Source: an uncultured Bacteroidales bacterium
GTDB lineage: Bacteria > Bacteroidota > Bacteroidia > Bacteroidales > P3
DNA length: 5,401 nucleotides
NCBI GenBank assembly: GCA_937910265.1
Contig: CALEPD010000093.1
Span: 1 to 5,401 of the forward strand
Direction of reading: 5' to 3'
Notes under the pieces: generated by a model
What the model was told of the DNA's origin: nothing
Seen by the model: only the letters and a program-made list of their open reading frames with translations
Database searches by the model: none
In this document: piece by piece, positions 5,271 to 5,401 of the stretch
Numbering within the stretch: the first letter of the stretch is position 1
Layout: each line of letters starts with the position of its first letter
Translations under genes and position numbers: made by a program

Positions 5271-5401
5271 TATGCTAAGGATTTTAGTATGGCGTACCTA
5301 CTTTATTGTCCATGTCGTTTTCGGTATCGGCCGTATAACTTGTAAACTGTAAACATCCCCTTTTTAGGACAGTTCTAAATTGGACTTGCAAATGTACATA
5401 A
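5271..5401. other. intergenic right edge with no firm gene; minus-strand frame open from edge to 5284
   Basis: No recognised gene. On the minus strand one frame is open from the window edge to a TAA at 5286-5284, about 38 codons ending in DNKVGTPY. The only in-frame ATG that I find is at 5313-5311, ten codons from the end. It could be the tail of a convergent gene whose body lies beyond the window, but I do not recognise it. On the plus strand the longest ATG frame is 26 residues (5272-5352), starting inside the pnp terminator region, and is probably chance. A short direct repeat, GTAAACT then GTAAACA, lies at 5342-5355. Confidence 0.3.
5389..5396 (-). promoter_or_regulatory. candidate minus-strand -7 box (TACATTTG) facing the pnp terminator
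   Basis: Read on the minus strand the site is TACATTTG followed by C, a full match to the Bacteroidota TAnnTTTG box. A -33 TTTG would fall near 5416-5421, outside the window, so only half the promoter can be judged. A transcript from it would start near 5380-5384 and run left towards the pnp terminator hairpin. The same strand has an open frame through the site, which argues instead for coding sequence. An eight-base match with two free positions is expected by chance about once or twice in a window of this size. Confidence 0.3.

Noticed and set aside
5272..5352. 26-residue hydrophobic plus-strand frame after pnp, resembling a small toxin-like peptide
   Set aside because: It begins at the very end of the pnp terminator, has no promoter or antitoxin partner, and random frames of this length are common.

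Overview
The window looks like an ordinary chromosomal housekeeping segment from a member of the Bacteroidota, most likely the order Bacteroidales. Four things point there. The S15 and PNPase sequences resemble Bacteroides-type proteins. Promoter-like sites fit the Bacteroidota consensus (TTTG, about 20 bases, TAnnTTTG). No gene start has a Shine-Dalgarno sequence, only A/T-rich leaders. The tRNA does not encode its CCA end. I see no mobile element, CRISPR array, prophage or defence cassette, and no undescribed multi-gene system.

Left half, minus strand: a YitT-family membrane protein (1292-2236) followed 27 bases later by a family-4-type glycosyltransferase (74-1264). They are probably one transcript, starting from a TACTTTTG box at 2294-2301. 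No functional link between the two is evident beyond both being envelope-related. Bases 1-73 hold no gene I can assign.

Right half, plus strand: tRNA-Gly(CCC) (2372-2444), ribosomal protein S15 (rpsO, 2585-2854) with a very good promoter at 2515-2546, a strong intrinsic terminator (2882-2912), a second stem-loop in the pnp leader (2925-2947), and polynucleotide phosphorylase (pnp, 2979-5219) closed by a 14-bp terminator hairpin (5238-5270). The order rpsO, terminator, leader hairpin, pnp is the same as in Escherichia coli, where pnp is autoregulated through a leader hairpin cut by RNase III. Whether that control exists here is inference.

The last 131 bases (5271-5401) contain no clear gene. 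They do carry a perfect TAnnTTTG box on the minus strand at 5389-5396 pointing towards the pnp terminator, and a minus-strand frame open from the window edge to 5284. Either a short RNA or the tail of a convergent gene could lie here. The most interesting parts of the window are regulatory: the rpsO-pnp junction and this right edge.
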